Assembly (NCBI RefSeq): GCF_021864535.1
Contig: NZ_JAKJIC010000002.1
Coordinates: 62,001-126,000 of the forward strand
Direction of reading: 5' to 3'
DNA from: Oryzibacter oryziterrae
Lineage (GTDB): Bacteria; Pseudomonadota; Alphaproteobacteria; Rhizobiales; Pleomorphomonadaceae
Length of the DNA stretch: 64,000 nucleotides
The translations under genes were made by a program, and so were the position numbers. The notes under the pieces were generated by a model that was not told the origin of the DNA, did no database searches, and saw only the letters and a program-made list of their open reading frames with translations. The number at the start of each line of letters is the position of its first letter. Position 1 is the stretch's first letter. Positions 63,459-64,000 of the stretch are shown piece after piece.

Positions 63459-64000
63459 ATGGGTGAAGCTGTCGAAGGAAAGATCTTTGTGGTCGACGAT
63501 GATGCGGCGGTGCGCGATGCCCTGTCGGTGATCTTCGATATGGAAGGATATGGCGTGCGGACCTTCGCCGATGGCGATCAGTTCCTGAACGCGCTGAAGA
63601 CCGAAGGGCCGGCCTGCGTGCTGCTCGACGTGCACATGCCCGGCAAGTCCGGTCTCGATATCCTGAAGTCGATGGACGTCGGCACCTTCCCGGCACCGGT
63701 GTTCATCATCTCCGGCCAGGGCGATATCCCCATGGCCGTCAGCGCCATCAAGGCCGGCGCGACCGACTTCATCGAGAAGCCCTTCGACGCTGAGACCGTC
63801 GTGATGCGCGTGCGCGAAGCCATCGCCAGCTACGGTCGCCATCAGGCCAACGGCGTCGCCGCGATGAACTTCCCCGGCGCCGAGCACCTGACCCCGCGCG
63901 AGCGCGACGTGCTGCAGGAAATCACCGGCGGTGCCTCGAACAAGGAAGCCGGCCGCAAGCTCGGCATCTCGCCGCGCACCATCGAAGTCCATCGCGCCCG
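63459..64000 (+). CDS. fixJ: FixJ-type response regulator (3' end beyond window)
   Basis: 180 residues are visible before the window ends. The receiver domain shows VVDDDAAVRD (acidic pocket), the phosphorylated Asp57 in VLLDVHMPGKSG, IISGQGDIPMAV and FIEKPFD. The LuxR-type output helix begins at about 150 (LTPRERDVLQEITGGASNKE) and includes GISPRTIEVHRA. Only the last 20-30 residues should be missing. GAGGAAG precedes the ATG. Its usual targets, fixK and nif or cytochrome cbb3 genes, are not in this window. Confidence 0.92.
   Translation, partial: MGEAVEGKIFVVDDDAAVRDALSVIFDMEGYGVRTFADGDQFLNALKTEGPACVLLDVHMPGKSGLDILKSMDVGTFPAPVFIISGQGDIPMAVSAIKAGATDFIEKPFDAETVVMRVREAIASYGRHQANGVAAMNFPGAEHLTPRERDVLQEITGGASNKEAGRKLGISPRTIEVHRA

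Overview
The window is a high-GC, densely coded chromosome segment with no plasmid, prophage or insertion-sequence genes. Gene content points to an alphaproteobacterium of the order Hyphomicrobiales (Rhizobiales). The indicators are type II glutamine synthetase with a divergent GstI/DUF2735-like gene, class I lysyl-tRNA synthetase, a SAM-II riboswitch before metZ, a CycM-like anchored cytochrome c, a double-length dCTP deaminase, a PodJ-like polarity scaffold, a DUF6460 protein and FixLJ. The species cannot be named from the sequence alone.

Layout. 1-3.2 kb: the end of a histidine kinase, a DUF1045 2H-phosphoesterase-like protein, and two paralogous secreted trypsins. 3.4-10.7 kb: a choline to glycine betaine island. 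choX-choW-choV-betB run leftward and betI-betA run rightward, with a perfect BetI-type palindrome between them. 10.8-19.3 kb: a secreted Ig-like-repeat protein, a CHASE3 chemoreceptor, an isolated glgB and a secreted clan GH-A glycosidase. 19.5-25.3 kb: a RecD2-type helicase, a Tat-exported OpgD/G glucan protein, and the gstI-like/glnII pair with a sigma-54 promoter. 25.3-29.6 kb: arsR-arsM, two tandem 79-bp palindromic repeats, NlpC/P60 with MarR, and metZ under a SAM-II riboswitch. 29.8-39.2 kb: a CHASE4-like GGDEF protein, Dcd, tRNA-Gly(CCC), a GT2 synthase, an amino-acid-type binding protein, ApaG, DUF6460, MATE, HIT and NudC.

39.2-47.3 kb: pheA, kdsB, CycM-like cytochrome, pyrD with DUF952, a degenerate nuclease-fold protein, an AEC carrier, a small membrane protein and lysK. 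47.5-54.4 kb: DUF2380-like, TerB-like, a TPR-methyltransferase, the ligase-associated helicase and phosphoesterase pair, and a TIGR02186/TSUP pair. 54.5-64 kb: the PodJ-like scaffold, a MerR regulator, a small secreted protein, MscL, an aminotransferase, and fixL with fixJ, which is cut by the window end.

Working units. The choline island takes up choline and oxidises it through BetA and BetB to glycine betaine, with BetI as the likely single sensor. MscL, the OpgD/G glucan protein and betaine synthesis all bear on osmotic balance. arsR-arsM form a translationally coupled arsenic unit. glnII is predicted to be under both transcriptional (sigma-54) and translational (GstI) nitrogen control. 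No wholly new multi-gene system is evident. The best leads are the 79-bp palindromic repeat family (one copy supplies the 3' end of a gene), the C-terminal-cysteine ArsR with ArsM, the twin bacterial trypsins, the Ig-like protein with an AT-rich middle, and a nuclease-fold protein that has lost its catalytic residues.
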